From: Alphaproteobacteria bacterium
GTDB lineage: Bacteria > Myxococcota_A > UBA796 > GCA-2862545
Assembly: GCA_020632875.1 (NCBI GenBank)
Contig: JACKET010000002.1
Span: 310,001-374,000, forward strand
Reading direction: 5' to 3'
Length of the DNA: 64,000 bases
Below the pieces are notes generated by a model. The model had not been told where the DNA came from. It made no database searches and saw nothing but the letters and a program-made list of their open reading frames with translations. Made by a program: the position numbers and the translations under genes. Shown here piece after piece: positions 43,328 to 53,191 of the stretch; within the stretch, counting starts at the first letter, position 1; each line of letters starts with the position of its first letter.

Positions 43328-44944
43328 TCAGAGCGCGGCGGTGATTCCGAGCGTGTAGGCGCCGTTCGTCGAGGTCGAGTACCCGCGCACGTGCAGGAAG
43401 TACACGCCCGGCTGGACCTCGGCGGAGACCTGGAAGTTCAGCCCGGTCGTGTCGTCGTTCTGGTCGACCACGGTGCCCGCGCTGTCGTACAGGGTGCCGT
43501 ACGTGTCCGTGCTGCCCGTGGTGCCGGCGGTCAGCAGGATCGGGTCGGTGATGCCGCTGTTGTTCGCGACCTCGAGGCGGAACACGTCGGTGTCACCGGC
43601 GTCGAGCTGGGCGACGATCGAGACGCTCGCATCCTGCGCGGTCACATTCAGCGGCACGGCCGTCGCGGAGGCCTGGTCGTCGCCGTGGTCGTCGCCGACG
43701 GGCGCGGGAGGCGGCGTGGGCGTGGGCGTGGAGCCGGTCGCCTCGACCACGAGGGTGTAGGCGCCCGTCGTCGTGCCGCTGTAGCCGCGGACCGCCAGGT
43801 AGTACACGTCCTCGGTCGCGGTCAGGCTGAGCGCGAAGTTGGTGCCGGGCCCGTCGTCGTCGTTCGCGGTGATCTGCGCGCCGGTCGACGAGTACAGGGT
43901 GCCGAAGGTGTCGGTGGTCCCGGTGCTCGAGAGCGCCAGCTCGGTCGCGCCGTTCAGCTCGATGCGGAACACGTCGACGTCACCGGCGTCGATCACGCCT
44001 GCGACGCTCGCGGAGCCGCTCACGACGGTCGCGGACGCGATGTCGTTGCCGTGGTCGTCGGTCGAGGGGGCCGGGGGCTCGGGGTCGGGGTTCGGGCCGG
44101 GGCCGGGGCCCGGGTCGCCGCCGTCGCTCACGAACGCGACATCCGGCACATGGCTCGCGACCCAGCTCGCGAGCGTCGAGACGCGCGCGTAGACGCCGGG
44201 GTGATCGGGGTCGGCGCAGCCGTAGCCCCAGCTCACGACGCCCGCCTGGGCGAGGCCGTTGCTGGTGTCGACGACGAGCGGCCCGCCGCTGTCGCCCTGG
44301 CACGAGTCGGCGCCGCCGGTGCCGAGGAAGCCGGCGCACAGCATGCGGTCGGTGATGTTCTCGTTGCGGTAGGCCGCGTCGCACTGGGCGTTCGAGAGGA
44401 TCGGGACGTCGACCTCCATCAGCACGTCGGGCGAGCTGCCGCCGGAGGACAGCGTGCCCCAGCCCGTGACCGTGGCCATCGTGCCGGGCGCCGCGACCGA
44501 CGCCGAGTCGGGATCGACGAGGGGGATCTTCGGGTAGCCGGCGGCCGAGCGCGAGAGGCGGAGCAGCGCCATGTCGTAGTCGTTCGTGGACGCGCGGTAG
44601 TTGGGGTGCATGATGGCCTGGCTCACGGCGAAGACCTCGCCGCCCTGGGAGAGCCGGTGCACGCCGACCTCGACCTGCATCGAGCTCGCCGAGGAGCCGT
44701 CCACGCAGTGGGCCGCGGTGAGCACCCAGTTGTCGCCGATCAGCGAGCCGCCGCAGAAGTGGAACCCGCTCCGGGTCTGGAGGGAGATCTGGTGCGGGTA
44801 TTCACCCGGCGAAGCGGCGTTGCCGCCGACGATGGTCGGCTGATCGCGCTCGTTCTCGAGATCATTGAGGTCCAAACCAGGATCTCGGGTGGGGCCACAG
44901 GCTGCGGCCACGAGGGTGCAGAACACCATGAGGTGAGTACGCAA
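43328..44944 (-). CDS. Trypsin-like serine protease lipoprotein with two PPC domains
   Basis: 538 residues. Lipoprotein signal ending VAAAC at residue 16. Mature-chymotrypsin-style N terminus IVGG at 38-41, then catalytic His79 (TAAHC), Asp124 (NDYDMALL) and Ser219 (GDSGGP). Asp213 occupies the trypsin S1 site, so cleavage after Arg/Lys is expected. Disulfide Cys pairs are conserved. Two C-terminal PPC-type domains (DVFRIELNG, DVFRLEVAN) follow, joined by Pro/Gly linkers. The TTG start at 44944 is preferred because GGAGG lies 5-8 bases upstream; ATG at 44929 is an alternative. Probably secreted or surface-bound, perhaps predatory or nutritional. Confidence 0.85.
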   Translation of the reverse strand: MRTHLMVFCTLVAAACGPTRDPGLDLNDLENERDQPTIVGGNAASPGEYPHQISLQTRSGFHFCGGSLIGDNWVLTAAHCVDGSSASSMQVEVGVHRLSQGGEVFAVSQAIMHPNYRASTNDYDMALLRLSRSAAGYPKIPLVDPDSASVAAPGTMATVTGWGTLSSGGSSPDVLMEVDVPILSNAQCDAAYRNENITDRMLCAGFLGTGGADSCQGDSGGPLVVDTSNGLAQAGVVSWGYGCADPDHPGVYARVSTLASWVASHVPDVAFVSDGGDPGPGPGPNPDPEPPAPSTDDHGNDIASATVVSGSASVAGVIDAGDVDVFRIELNGATELALSSTGTTDTFGTLYSSTGAQITANDDDGPGTNFALSLTATEDVYYLAVRGYSGTTTGAYTLVVEATGSTPTPTPPPAPVGDDHGDDQASATAVPLNVTAQDASVSIVAQLDAGDTDVFRLEVANNSGITDPILLTAGTTGSTDTYGTLYDSAGTVVDQNDDTTGLNFQVSAEVQPGVYFLHVRGYSTSTNGAYTLGITAAL

Positions 44945-44965
44945 GACATCCTCCGTCAACGGCAA

Positions 44966-45090
44966 AGGTCAAAGTCGGGGCCGACCGCAATCGCGCGGCG
45001 ACAATCGACGAAGCAAAGAAGAGACCGCAACAGAGGCGCCCGCATCCCGGGCGACAGAAGCGTAGACGGGTGGGCCGTACGGGATCCACC
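44966..45090. other. Intergenic region without a recognised gene
   Basis: Upstream region of the trypsin-like protease on the minus strand. It contains the protease promoter and leader; no other gene or clear motif is seen. Confidence 0.4.
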
Positions 45091-45107
45091 GTCAGGCGGG
45101 GCCTGAC
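45091..45107 (-). terminator. Hairpin downstream of the small lipoprotein gene
   Basis: GTCAGGC and GCCTGAC form a perfect 7-bp stem with a GGG loop, 22-38 bases beyond the stop of the gene ending at 45129 on the minus strand. No T-run follows, so termination is only suggested. Confidence 0.35.
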
Positions 45108-45128
45108 GAAATCCTGACGAGCGCCAGG

Positions 45129-45560
45129 CTACTCCTGGATGCCTTCGATCGAGGTCGAAGCGGTCGTTCCGACGGAATCCGTGAGGGTCACGTCGATCGA
45201 GAGCGACGATCCGGACACCGCCGAGGCCGGCAGGGCGGCGAGCACGTTCGTCCAGCCGTTGCCCGTGTCGGCGCACACGAACGTCAGCGTGGCGAGGCTG
45301 TCTTCGGTGGGGCCGCCATCGGCTGCGATTCGCACGACGGCGGTGATGCCCGCCGTGGTGACGAGGCCGCTGGTCCACAGCTCGAGGTCGGCCTGGGCCG
45401 GCGTGTTGCGCGTGGGTATGGTCGCGCCGTCGCCGAACGCCACGAACGCGGTCTGGCCGCCATCGCCGACCTCGACGAGGGGTGCGCCGCCACCTTCACA
45501 GGTCGGCGGGCCGAGGTCGGGAGAGCAGGCGACGAGGGCGATGACGGGCAGGATGCGCAT
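45129..45560 (-). CDS. Small lipoprotein of unknown function
   Basis: 143 residues. MRILPVIALVAC is a lipoprotein signal. The body is a beta-sandwich-like sequence with three Cys and repeated Thr/Ser/Val strands (LTFVCADTGNG, LSIDVTLTDSVG). No family is recognised. It is 20 bases downstream of the large PPC-repeat lipoprotein, so both are likely in one transcript. Confidence 0.6.
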   Translation of the reverse strand: MRILPVIALVACSPDLGPPTCEGGGAPLVEVGDGGQTAFVAFGDGATIPTRNTPAQADLELWTSGLVTTAGITAVVRIAADGGPTEDSLATLTFVCADTGNGWTNVLAALPASAVSGSSLSIDVTLTDSVGTTASTSIEGIQE

Positions 45561-45580
45561 GCACCCCGTCTACCGCGGCC

Positions 45581-47971
45581 TCACAGCACACGCACCGTGT
45601 ACGGCACCGCGCAGGTCGAGCCCGATCCGAACTGGAACACGCGGAGGAACACCGTACGCGGGCCGCCCGTGGTGTTCGTCCACGAGACCTGCTCGTCGTC
45701 GCTCACGCTGGACGCGCTGTCGAGGGTGGCGCCGTTGGCGTCGAGCAGGCGAACGTCCACGTCCCAGTCGGCATCCCGGAACCGGACGAGCACGTCGAGC
45801 GTGTCGCCCGGCTGCACCACGCGGCGGTAGACGTCCTCGTCGGCGGGGGCCGTCAGCACGCGCACCTGGTTCGGCGGCGGGAAGGGCGTGGCGCTCGGGA
45901 TCGTGTCGTTCGGCTCCTGCGGATCGACCGCGTCGCAGTCGACCACGATGGTCTCGAGCGTGTAGGGGTCGCATGCGGCCCCCGGGATCGCGGAGACCTC
46001 GATGTCGGCGAGCAGATCGCCGGCGCCGAACGGATTGATGTGCCCCGCTCCACCCGATTCGGTGTCGAGCAGCGTGGCCCCGTTCCACAGCGTCACGCCG
46101 GGCGTTCCGCCCATCAACGGCTCGGCGCGCACGGAGATACGGCTGTTCTCGGGCACGGGTGACGTGAACCAGTCGTCGTCGTCGAGGGTGAGCGGCAGGG
46201 GACCGGGGCCGCCCGGCACGAACACCGCCTGCCCCTGGGTGTCGTTCTCCTCGAACGGATCCGGCAGGCACGCGCCGCCCATCCGCTGCACCGACAGGTC
46301 GTACGGGTCGCAGCCCATGGGGGAGGTGACGCGGAAGAACAGCGTCTGCACGATGCTGCTGCCGTTGGTCCAGACGACGAGCGGCCCGCTGGCCACGGGC
46401 TGGACGTTCGCGTCGAACAGCACGAGCTGGGCCTGGGGCGCGAGCTCGAAGATCAGGGTGCCGCCCGGCGCGAGGTCGGTGCGGTACCAGTCCTCGTCGT
46501 TCGCGATGCCCGACACGACACCGTCGAACACGAAGACCGCCTCGGACGCATCGTCGTTCTCCTCGAACGGATCGTCGGGACAGCTCTGGGTGAGGTCGAC
46601 CTCGAGGCGGTACGTGTTGCAGACGTTCGCCCCCGGCCCGAACCCGACCTGGACGAACACCATGAGGGGCTGGCTCGAGGTGTTGGCCCAGGAGAGGTGC
46701 TCGTCGTCGGTACCCGTCACCCCCTGATCGAGGAGGTTGGCGTTGTCGTCGACCAGGTACGCGTCGATGTCGCCGAGCACGTCGGTGAACACCACCGTGA
46801 CCTCGAGCGTCTCGCCCGGCTGCACGACGGTCTCGAAGTAGTCGACGTCGTTCGGAGACGACAGGGTCCACGTGGTGCCGTCGACGAGGGGCACGGGGAC
46901 CTCGCTCGGCTCGTTCGGATCGGGCGTGCACTGGGTCTGCGTGCCGACGATCAGGTTGTAGGGCGCGCACGCCACCCCGTCGTTCTGCACGCGCGCGAAC
47001 ACCGTGAGGGGCGACAGCCCGGGATTGGACCACTCGATCGGGCTGCCAGTCGCGAGCGCGCCGGCGTTGGCGTCGAACAGCGCCAGGCGCACCTGGCCCT
47101 GGGTCTGGAGCTCGAGGGTGCTGGCCGGGGGGATCTGGAGCTCGAACCAGTCGTCGTCACCGGCGACCAGCCCCGACGTCGTGGCGCCGAGGGGGGAGGC
47201 CTGGACGAGGGTGTCGTTGTCTTCGAGCGCGTCGTCGATGCAGGCCGAAGCGAGCGTGACGGTGAGATCGTAGGGGCTGCACGACCCCTGGTTCCAGAAG
47301 TAGACGCGGAGGTAGACCGTCTCGGCCACCGCCGTGTCGTTGACCCACGTGATCGACTCGATGTCGGTGATGCCGGAGGAGGCGATCAGCACGTCGCCCG
47401 CGGTGTCGAGCAGGAGGATGTCGATGTCGCCGAGCGTGCGGTCGAACGTCGTGGTCACGAAGAGCGTGGTGCCCGGCTGCACGACGAACACGTAGTAGTC
47501 CTCGTCGAGCGGCGACGACAGCGTGTACGGGCCGGACAGCAGCGGGGAGGCCTGGGCCTCGTTGGGGTTCGGCTCTCCCGCGTCGGGGATGCAGCCGAGG
47601 CCGGTGTCGGTGTCGGTGTCGGAGTCCGTGTCGGTGTCGGCGTCTGCGTCTGCGTCTGCGTCGGCGTCTGCATCTGCGTCGGCGTCGGCGTCGGCGTCCG
47701 CATCGGCGTCTGCGTCTGCGTCTGCGTCGGAGTCTGCATCGGCATCCGCGTCGGAATCGGCGTCTGCGTCGGCATCGGTGTCGGCGTCGGCCTCGCCGGG
47801 ACAGACGCCGAGCGCCTGGCACGATGGCTCTTCGCAGTCGGTCAGGCCGTCGTCGTCGTTGTCGAAGCCGTCGATGCACGTCCACACGGCTTCGCCCTCG
47901 TCGGGGACCGCGATCTTCTCGGGATCGCAGCCGAGCAACAGGGCGGGGAGGGCGAGCAGGACAAGGCGCAT
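45581..47971 (-). CDS. Large lipoprotein with tandem PPC-like domains and an Asp-rich stalk
   Basis: 796 residues. Signal MRLVLLALPALLLGC, then a MopE-like CIDGFDNDDDGLTDCEEPSC motif, then about 55 residues of Asp/Ala/Ser/Thr repeat. Six or so repeats follow, each starting CxxDxxEENDT or similar (PDPFEENDTQGQA, DDALEDNDT, PDDPFEENDDASEA) and containing a strand block such as DDWFELQIPPASTLEL, with W in the middle, typical of PPC (bacterial pre-peptidase C-terminal) domains. No catalytic motif. Likely a surface-adhesive or scaffold protein. Start at ATG 47971 with GGAG upstream. Confidence 0.75.
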   Translation of the reverse strand: MRLVLLALPALLLGCDPEKIAVPDEGEAVWTCIDGFDNDDDGLTDCEEPSCQALGVCPGEADADTDADADADSDADADADSDADADADADADADADADADADADADADADADTDTDSDTDTDTGLGCIPDAGEPNPNEAQASPLLSGPYTLSSPLDEDYYVFVVQPGTTLFVTTTFDRTLGDIDILLLDTAGDVLIASSGITDIESITWVNDTAVAETVYLRVYFWNQGSCSPYDLTVTLASACIDDALEDNDTLVQASPLGATTSGLVAGDDDWFELQIPPASTLELQTQGQVRLALFDANAGALATGSPIEWSNPGLSPLTVFARVQNDGVACAPYNLIVGTQTQCTPDPNEPSEVPVPLVDGTTWTLSSPNDVDYFETVVQPGETLEVTVVFTDVLGDIDAYLVDDNANLLDQGVTGTDDEHLSWANTSSQPLMVFVQVGFGPGANVCNTYRLEVDLTQSCPDDPFEENDDASEAVFVFDGVVSGIANDEDWYRTDLAPGGTLIFELAPQAQLVLFDANVQPVASGPLVVWTNGSSIVQTLFFRVTSPMGCDPYDLSVQRMGGACLPDPFEENDTQGQAVFVPGGPGPLPLTLDDDDWFTSPVPENSRISVRAEPLMGGTPGVTLWNGATLLDTESGGAGHINPFGAGDLLADIEVSAIPGAACDPYTLETIVVDCDAVDPQEPNDTIPSATPFPPPNQVRVLTAPADEDVYRRVVQPGDTLDVLVRFRDADWDVDVRLLDANGATLDSASSVSDDEQVSWTNTTGGPRTVFLRVFQFGSGSTCAVPYTVRVL
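47592..47792 (-). repeat. Asp-codon low-complexity repeat in the PPC-repeat lipoprotein
   Basis: Hexameric GAC/GCx-type units read on the minus strand (GTC/GC on plus), about 32 in a row. Similar to the repeats in the other surface proteins of this window, but with Ala preferred over Ser. Confidence 0.8.
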
Positions 47972-48023
47972 GGAGGCTCCAGGGTCCCATGATGGGCGAC
48001 CCACTCCAGACCCGCAAGCCCGT

Positions 48024-49181
48024 TCAGACGCGTCCCAGAGCGCGGACGGCCGCGACGGAGGCGAGCAGACCGGGGAGCAACGCCGCCACGATGTCGCCGT
48101 TCACCTGGCCCGTTGCGCGGAGGTCGAATGCCAGCACCCCGAGCCCGAGGGCTCCGACGGCCAGCGTGAGCGCCGACAGAGCCGCCGGGACGGGACGGCC
48201 GCGCGCCATCCACGCTCCCGCGGCGACGAGCACGGCGCTCTGGGGCCCGGCGACCAGCCAGCACTCCGTCGGACCGACGCCTTCGAGGTCGCCCACCGCC
48301 CAGATCGCGAGGCTCGGCACCCCGAGCGCGCACAGCACGAGCCCGCAGAGCGCCACGAGCGCGCCGGACACCCGCCGCCGCCCCGTGCGGACCGCCGCGC
48401 CGAGCGCCGCGACCCCCACGAGCCCCGGCAGCACCCACGGCCACGTCGGCGGCGGGCGCGCGGGGGCCCAGCCGAGCGGCCCGTCGTTCAATGTGCAGGT
48501 CGACCGCACCAGCGGGCGCCCGTCGATCCGCACCGCGCCGACCTCGCGCATCAGGTGCTCTGGGACCATGGTGCGCTCCCACGCGGTCAGGGGGACGTCG
48601 AGCCGCGACGACGTGATGAAGCGCCACGCGAACGACCACACGGGCCACCGCCACAGGTGCCGGGTGGCCTCGAAGCGCGGCGTCGTGTCGACCGGACGGT
48701 CGAGCGCGGTGTGCAGCGCACCGCCGGTCAGGGCGTCGATCGCGTCGCGCGCCCGGGTCGCGCAGTTCGCGTCGGCCCAGTGGTAGACGTACGCCCGGGT
48801 CTCGGGACCGGCCTCGTCGCGGACGCTCGAGAACAGCGCGCGCACGGCCTCCTCGGAGGCATCGAGCTCCTGCGCGACGGCCAGGCGGCCCTGCAGGCGC
48901 GCGAACCGCTCCAGACCCTCGACCCCCTGGCCCCGCAGGAAGTACTCGAGGTCGCCCGCGAGGAAGGCGGGCAGCAGGTCGGGCCGGGTCTGGTCGTACG
49001 CACCCCAGTCGTACGCGACGGGCGATTCGAGCGCGCCGCCGCTGAAGACCAGCGCCGTGTGCCCCATGCTCGAGAACAGGTCGGCGCCCGGCGCGATGCT
49101 CACGAGGTCCACGCGCGGCGGGCCCGCGGGCGGCGAGAAGGCGCAGTCGGACGCGAGGGCCGGCAGCAGGGCGAGGAGCAT
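48024..49181 (-). CDS. DUF4105-domain membrane protein
   Basis: 385 residues. A signal sequence at 1-11, then PGADLFSSMGHTALVFSGGALESPVAYDWGAYD and FLAGDLEYFLRGQGVEGLERF, the conserved start of the DUF4105 (Lnb-type N-terminal) domain, then four or five transmembrane segments at the C terminus (about 230-380). The family is periplasmic with unknown biochemistry; a Cys/His pair in DANCATRARDA could be catalytic (inference). Divergent from the SLC13 gene by 67 bases. Confidence 0.7.
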   Translation of the reverse strand: MLLALLPALASDCAFSPPAGPPRVDLVSIAPGADLFSSMGHTALVFSGGALESPVAYDWGAYDQTRPDLLPAFLAGDLEYFLRGQGVEGLERFARLQGRLAVAQELDASEEAVRALFSSVRDEAGPETRAYVYHWADANCATRARDAIDALTGGALHTALDRPVDTTPRFEATRHLWRWPVWSFAWRFITSSRLDVPLTAWERTMVPEHLMREVGAVRIDGRPLVRSTCTLNDGPLGWAPARPPPTWPWVLPGLVGVAALGAAVRTGRRRVSGALVALCGLVLCALGVPSLAIWAVGDLEGVGPTECWLVAGPQSAVLVAAGAWMARGRPVPAALSALTLAVGALGLGVLAFDLRATGQVNGDIVAALLPGLLASVAAVRALGRV

Positions 49182-49248
49182 GCGGGAGTATACGGACGGA
49201 GATCTGTGGTGAACTGCCGCCGATGCAGTCCTGTCACCGAGAGCTCCG

Positions 49249-50622
49249 ATGCGGCCCCTGAGCGCAGCCCTGCTGGGCGTGACGCTCGGCGTCGTGGCCG
49301 CTGGCGCGGTCGTCGGGGGTGGGCTGTCGCTGGAGGCGGCCGCCGTGGCGGGTGTCGCGGCGCTCTGCGCGACGTGGTGGACGCTCGAGCCGATCCCGAT
49401 CCCCGCGACCAGCGTGATCCCGTTCGTCGTGCTGCCGTTCGCGGGTGTGCTCGACAAGGACGCCGCGGCGGCGGCCTTCGGGCACCCGCTGATCCTGCTG
49501 CTGCTCGGCGGGTTCCTGCTCTCGACGGTGATGGAGCGCAGCGGAGCCCACCTGCGCGTCGCGCTCGTCGTGATCCGGGCGCTCGGCCGCGACGCCGGCG
49601 GGGCGCGTGCGATGCTCGGGTTCATGGTGGCGTGCGCGGTGCTCTCGATGTGGATCAGCAACACCGCGACCACGCTCATGCTGCTGCCGGTCGCGGGCGC
49701 CGTGGTCGCGCGGGCGTCCGACCCGGAGCGGCTGGGCCCGCCGCTGTTCCTGGGGCTCGCGTGGTCGGCGAGCATCGGCGGCCTCGGCACCCCCGTCGGC
49801 ACCCCGCCGAACGCGCTGTTGCTCGCAGAGCTCGAGAAGCGCGGCGTGCACTGGGGCTTCGCGGACTTCATGAGCGTCGGGCTCCCCGTCGTCGCGGTGC
49901 TCGTGCCGCTCGCGTGGCTGTGGCTGTGCCGCGGCGGGCGGGTGAGCGACATCCGCGTCGAGGTCCCCGAGCTCCCCGTCGTCCGCGCGCCGGAGGTCCG
50001 CGCCCTCGCGCTCTTCGGGGTGACGATCCTCCTGTGGGTCACGCGCACCGCGCCGTACGGCGGCTGGTCCGGAGCCCTCGACGTGCCCCAGGTGGGCGAT
50101 CACACGGTGGCGCTCGGCATGGTCGTGCTCGCGTTCCTCGTGCCCGACGGCGAAGAGGGGCGCCTGCTCGACTGGGACACGGCGAAGCGCATCCCGTGGG
50201 GCCTGCTGCTGCTCTTCGGCGGCGGCATCGCGCTCGGCACGTCGTTCCAGACCTCCGGGCTGGATCGGGTCATCGCCACCGCGCTCTCCCGGCTCGGCGA
50301 CCTGCCGCTCCCGCTCACCGTCCTCACGCTCGCGCTCACGGTGACCTTCGCGACCGAGATCACCAGCAACACCGCGACGGCCGCGTTGTTGATGCCGATC
50401 CTCTCGACCGCCGCAATCGCCGCGGGCGACGCGCCCATCCAGTGGCTCGTGCCGGCGGCCCTCTCGGCGAGCTGTGCCTTCATGCTCCCCGTCGCCACGG
50501 CTCCGAACGCCATCGTCGTCGGCGCAGGGCGCGTCCCCACGGCGCGGATGGCGAGGGAGGGTCTGGCGCTCAATCTCATGGGAGCGGTCGTGATCACGGC
50601 TGTCACACTCGCCGTGCTCTGA
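49249..50622 (+). CDS. SLC13/DASS-family sodium-coupled anion transporter
   Basis: 457 residues with 11-12 membrane segments. The two inverted-repeat SNT motifs, MWISNTATTLMLLP (about 135-148) and ITSNTATAALLMP (about 375-388), are those that bind sodium and carboxylate in DASS transporters. GGLGTPVGTPPNAL also matches. It imports di- or tricarboxylates, or sulfate. No signal is needed. Gene is followed by a surface-protein gene in the same direction. Confidence 0.85.
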   Translation: MRPLSAALLGVTLGVVAAGAVVGGGLSLEAAAVAGVAALCATWWTLEPIPIPATSVIPFVVLPFAGVLDKDAAAAAFGHPLILLLLGGFLLSTVMERSGAHLRVALVVIRALGRDAGGARAMLGFMVACAVLSMWISNTATTLMLLPVAGAVVARASDPERLGPPLFLGLAWSASIGGLGTPVGTPPNALLLAELEKRGVHWGFADFMSVGLPVVAVLVPLAWLWLCRGGRVSDIRVEVPELPVVRAPEVRALALFGVTILLWVTRTAPYGGWSGALDVPQVGDHTVALGMVVLAFLVPDGEEGRLLDWDTAKRIPWGLLLLFGGGIALGTSFQTSGLDRVIATALSRLGDLPLPLTVLTLALTVTFATEITSNTATAALLMPILSTAAIAAGDAPIQWLVPAALSASCAFMLPVATAPNAIVVGAGRVPTARMAREGLALNLMGAVVITAVTLAVL

Positions 50623-50652
50623 CCGGGTTATCGGGCGCCTCCCGGAGGTCCC

Positions 50653-53082
50653 ATGCTGTTCTCCCTCGCGAACGTCGCTTTCGCCGTCACCGTCGACGGC
50701 GCCTACGAGGCCGACTACGGCTCGCCCATCGCCGTCCAGACGGTCCAGACGCAGTTCGGCGACAACCTGAGCGAGCTCGACGCCGCGTACGCGACGGTCG
50801 AGGGCGGGGTCCTCTACCTGCTCGTCACGGGCAACCTCGAGGGCAACTTCAACAAGATCTATGTGTTCATCGACTCCGTTCCGGGCGGCGAGAACGTGAT
50901 CACGACCGACACGGGCAGCGGCGGCCAGAACCCGGCGAACGACGGGTGGGCGTCGGCCTTCGCCGGGCTCACGTTCGATGCCGGCTTCGCGGCGGACTTC
51001 ATGCTCTTCGCCCGTCACGGCGACTCGGGCGGGCCGATCCACGTGCTCGACTACTCCGGCGTCGGCACCGGCACCGGCCTCTTCGAGAGCTACAGCGGCG
51101 TGTTCGGCGGGTCCCAGACGGGCTCCGCGTCGGGCCTCGGCACGTTCGGGATCTCCGTCGGCTTCGACAACTCCAACACCGCGGGTGTCGTCGCGGGCAC
51201 CGATGCCGCCGATGGCGTCGCTGCGGCGGCGGTCACGACGGGGCTCGAGCTCGGCCTCCCGCTGGCCGCGCTGGGCGACCCGACCGGCGACGTGAAGATC
51301 GCCGTGTTCATCGGGAACGTCGACCACAACTACCTCTCCAATCAGGTTCTCGCGGGCCTCCCCGCGCCGCACGGGAACCTCGGCGGCGACAATGCGGGCG
51401 GGTTCACGGGCAACCTCGCGGGCGTCGACTTCTCCGCGATCCTCGGCGACCAGTTCTTCACGGTCACCGTGCCCTCGAACCTCGCGACGGTCGACGACCT
51501 CGTGCCCGGCGACCTCGTCATCACCGAGATCATGCAGAACCCGGCCGCGGTGAACGACTCCGAGGGCGAGTGGTTCGAGATCCACAACGCCAGCGGCGTC
51601 GACATCGACCTGCAGGGCCTGATCCTCTCCGACGACGGCACCGACTCCCACACCGTGAACCGCCCGGTCGTCCTGCTCGCCAACGGCTACGCCGTGTTCG
51701 GGATCAATGCCGACAATCTCACCAATGGCGACATCCCCGTCGACTACGAGTACACGACGTACACGCTCGGCAACGGCGCCGACGAGGTCATCGTCTCGAA
51801 CGCGGCGGGCCCCATCGATCGCGTCGCGTACGACGGCGGCCCGCTGTGGCCCGACCCGTCCGGCGCGTCGATGTCCCTCGATCGCGCGGTGCTCGACGCC
51901 GACGACAACGACCTCCCCGCGAACTGGTGCGAGGGCACCACCCCCTTCGGAGACGGCGACCTCAGCAGCCCGCGCGGTCCCAACCCCGCGTGTGATCCGG
52001 GCGGCGATGCCGACACCGACGCCGACTCCGACACGGATGCCGACGCGGATACCGACGCCGACGCCGATGCCGACGCCGACGCCGATGCCGACACGGACGC
52101 CGACGCCGATGCCGACGCCGACGCCGACTCCGACACGGATGCCGACACCGACAGCGACACCGATCCCGGCACGCCGGCGAACGACCTGTGCGACGACGCC
52201 ATCGCGCTCCCCACGAACGGAACGGTCTCGGGCACGAACGTGGGCGCCACCACGACCGCGCCGTCCGGCTCGGGCCTCTCGCCGAACGCGGCCGATGTCT
52301 GGTACACGTGGACGGCTCCGTCGAACGGCAGCGTCACGTTCGAGACGTGCGACCAGGCCACGTTCGACACCGAGATCAGCCTGTTCACCGGCACTTGCGG
52401 CGCCCTCTCGTTCGTGGCGAACAACGACGACGGCACCGGCTGCGCCGCCTTCTCGAGCCTGCTCTCGACCACGGCGACGAGCGGCACGACCTACACCGTC
52501 GCGGTCGCCGGCTACCAGGACAACGCGGGTGACTTCGACCTCACCGTCACGTTCGTGCCGGACGGGGGCGACGCGGACACCGACGCCGACGCCGACTCCG
52601 ACACGGATGCCGACAGCGACGCCGACTCCGATGCGGACACCGACGCCGACTCCGACACCGATGCCGATTCGGACGCGGATGCCGACGCCGACGCCGACGC
52701 CGATGCCGACGCCGACGCCGACACGGATGCGGACACGGACTCCGACACCGACTCCGATGCCGATTCCGATTCCGACACGGATACCGACGCGGACACGGAC
52801 ACCGACACGGATTCCGACGCCGACACCGACGCGGACGCCGACACCGACTCCGACGCCGATTCCGACGCCGACGCGGACTCCGACGCCGACACGGACTCCG
52901 ACGCCGACACGGACTCGGATGCCGATGCGGACGCCGACAGCGACAGCGACACCGACACCGACCAGGATCTCATCCCGCCGCCGCCCGAGCCCAAGGGCTG
53001 TGGTTGCGCGTCGACGGCGCCCTCTGCGCAGTGGCTCGCGCTGGGCCTCGCGCTCGTCGGTCTGCGCCGTCGCACCCGCTGA
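50653..53082 (+). CDS. Secreted lamin-tail-domain protein with Asp-rich linkers and MYXO-CTERM-like tail
   Basis: 809 residues. Signal peptide at 1-12. Residues about 12-280 are a beta-rich domain of unknown kind with repeated GDN/ADG strands. Residues about 285-430 contain DLVITEIMQNPAAVND and WFEIHNASG, characteristic of a lamin-tail domain. Then come a linker of Asp/Ala/Thr/Ser, a PPC-like domain (ANDLCDDAIALPT...DVWYTW), a second linker of about 130 residues and PKGCGCA-hydrophobic-RRRTR. The ending matches that of the M23 peptidase gene at 14.7 kb. Expected to be surface displayed; the role may be matrix or nucleic-acid binding (inference). Confidence 0.8.
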   Translation: MLFSLANVAFAVTVDGAYEADYGSPIAVQTVQTQFGDNLSELDAAYATVEGGVLYLLVTGNLEGNFNKIYVFIDSVPGGENVITTDTGSGGQNPANDGWASAFAGLTFDAGFAADFMLFARHGDSGGPIHVLDYSGVGTGTGLFESYSGVFGGSQTGSASGLGTFGISVGFDNSNTAGVVAGTDAADGVAAAAVTTGLELGLPLAALGDPTGDVKIAVFIGNVDHNYLSNQVLAGLPAPHGNLGGDNAGGFTGNLAGVDFSAILGDQFFTVTVPSNLATVDDLVPGDLVITEIMQNPAAVNDSEGEWFEIHNASGVDIDLQGLILSDDGTDSHTVNRPVVLLANGYAVFGINADNLTNGDIPVDYEYTTYTLGNGADEVIVSNAAGPIDRVAYDGGPLWPDPSGASMSLDRAVLDADDNDLPANWCEGTTPFGDGDLSSPRGPNPACDPGGDADTDADSDTDADADTDADADADADADADTDADADADADADSDTDADTDSDTDPGTPANDLCDDAIALPTNGTVSGTNVGATTTAPSGSGLSPNAADVWYTWTAPSNGSVTFETCDQATFDTEISLFTGTCGALSFVANNDDGTGCAAFSSLLSTTATSGTTYTVAVAGYQDNAGDFDLTVTFVPDGGDADTDADADSDTDADSDADSDADTDADSDTDADSDADADADADADADADADTDADTDSDTDSDADSDSDTDTDADTDTDTDSDADTDADADTDSDADSDADADSDADTDSDADTDSDADADADSDSDTDTDQDLIPPPPEPKGCGCASTAPSAQWLALGLALVGLRRRTR
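52563..52966 (+). repeat. Long Asp-rich hexamer repeat
   Basis: About 67 hexamers coding DA, DT or DS before the MYXO-CTERM tail. It is the longest such array in the window. A shorter array of about 25 units lies at 52005-52162 in the same gene. Confidence 0.85.
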
Positions 53083-53191
53083 CCCGGGCCGGAGCGACGC
53101 GGGGAATGCCATCGCCGCCCGCCGGGTTGACCGAGCCCGGGGGCGCGGGCGGTGGGATCGCCGGGTTACGCTCCAGGCGAGGAGGACGAGA

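Noticed and set aside
46697..47992. Plus-strand ORF of 431 codons with Val/Gly repeats
   Set aside because: Antisense to the PPC-repeat lipoprotein; the repeat arises from the reverse of Asp codons.
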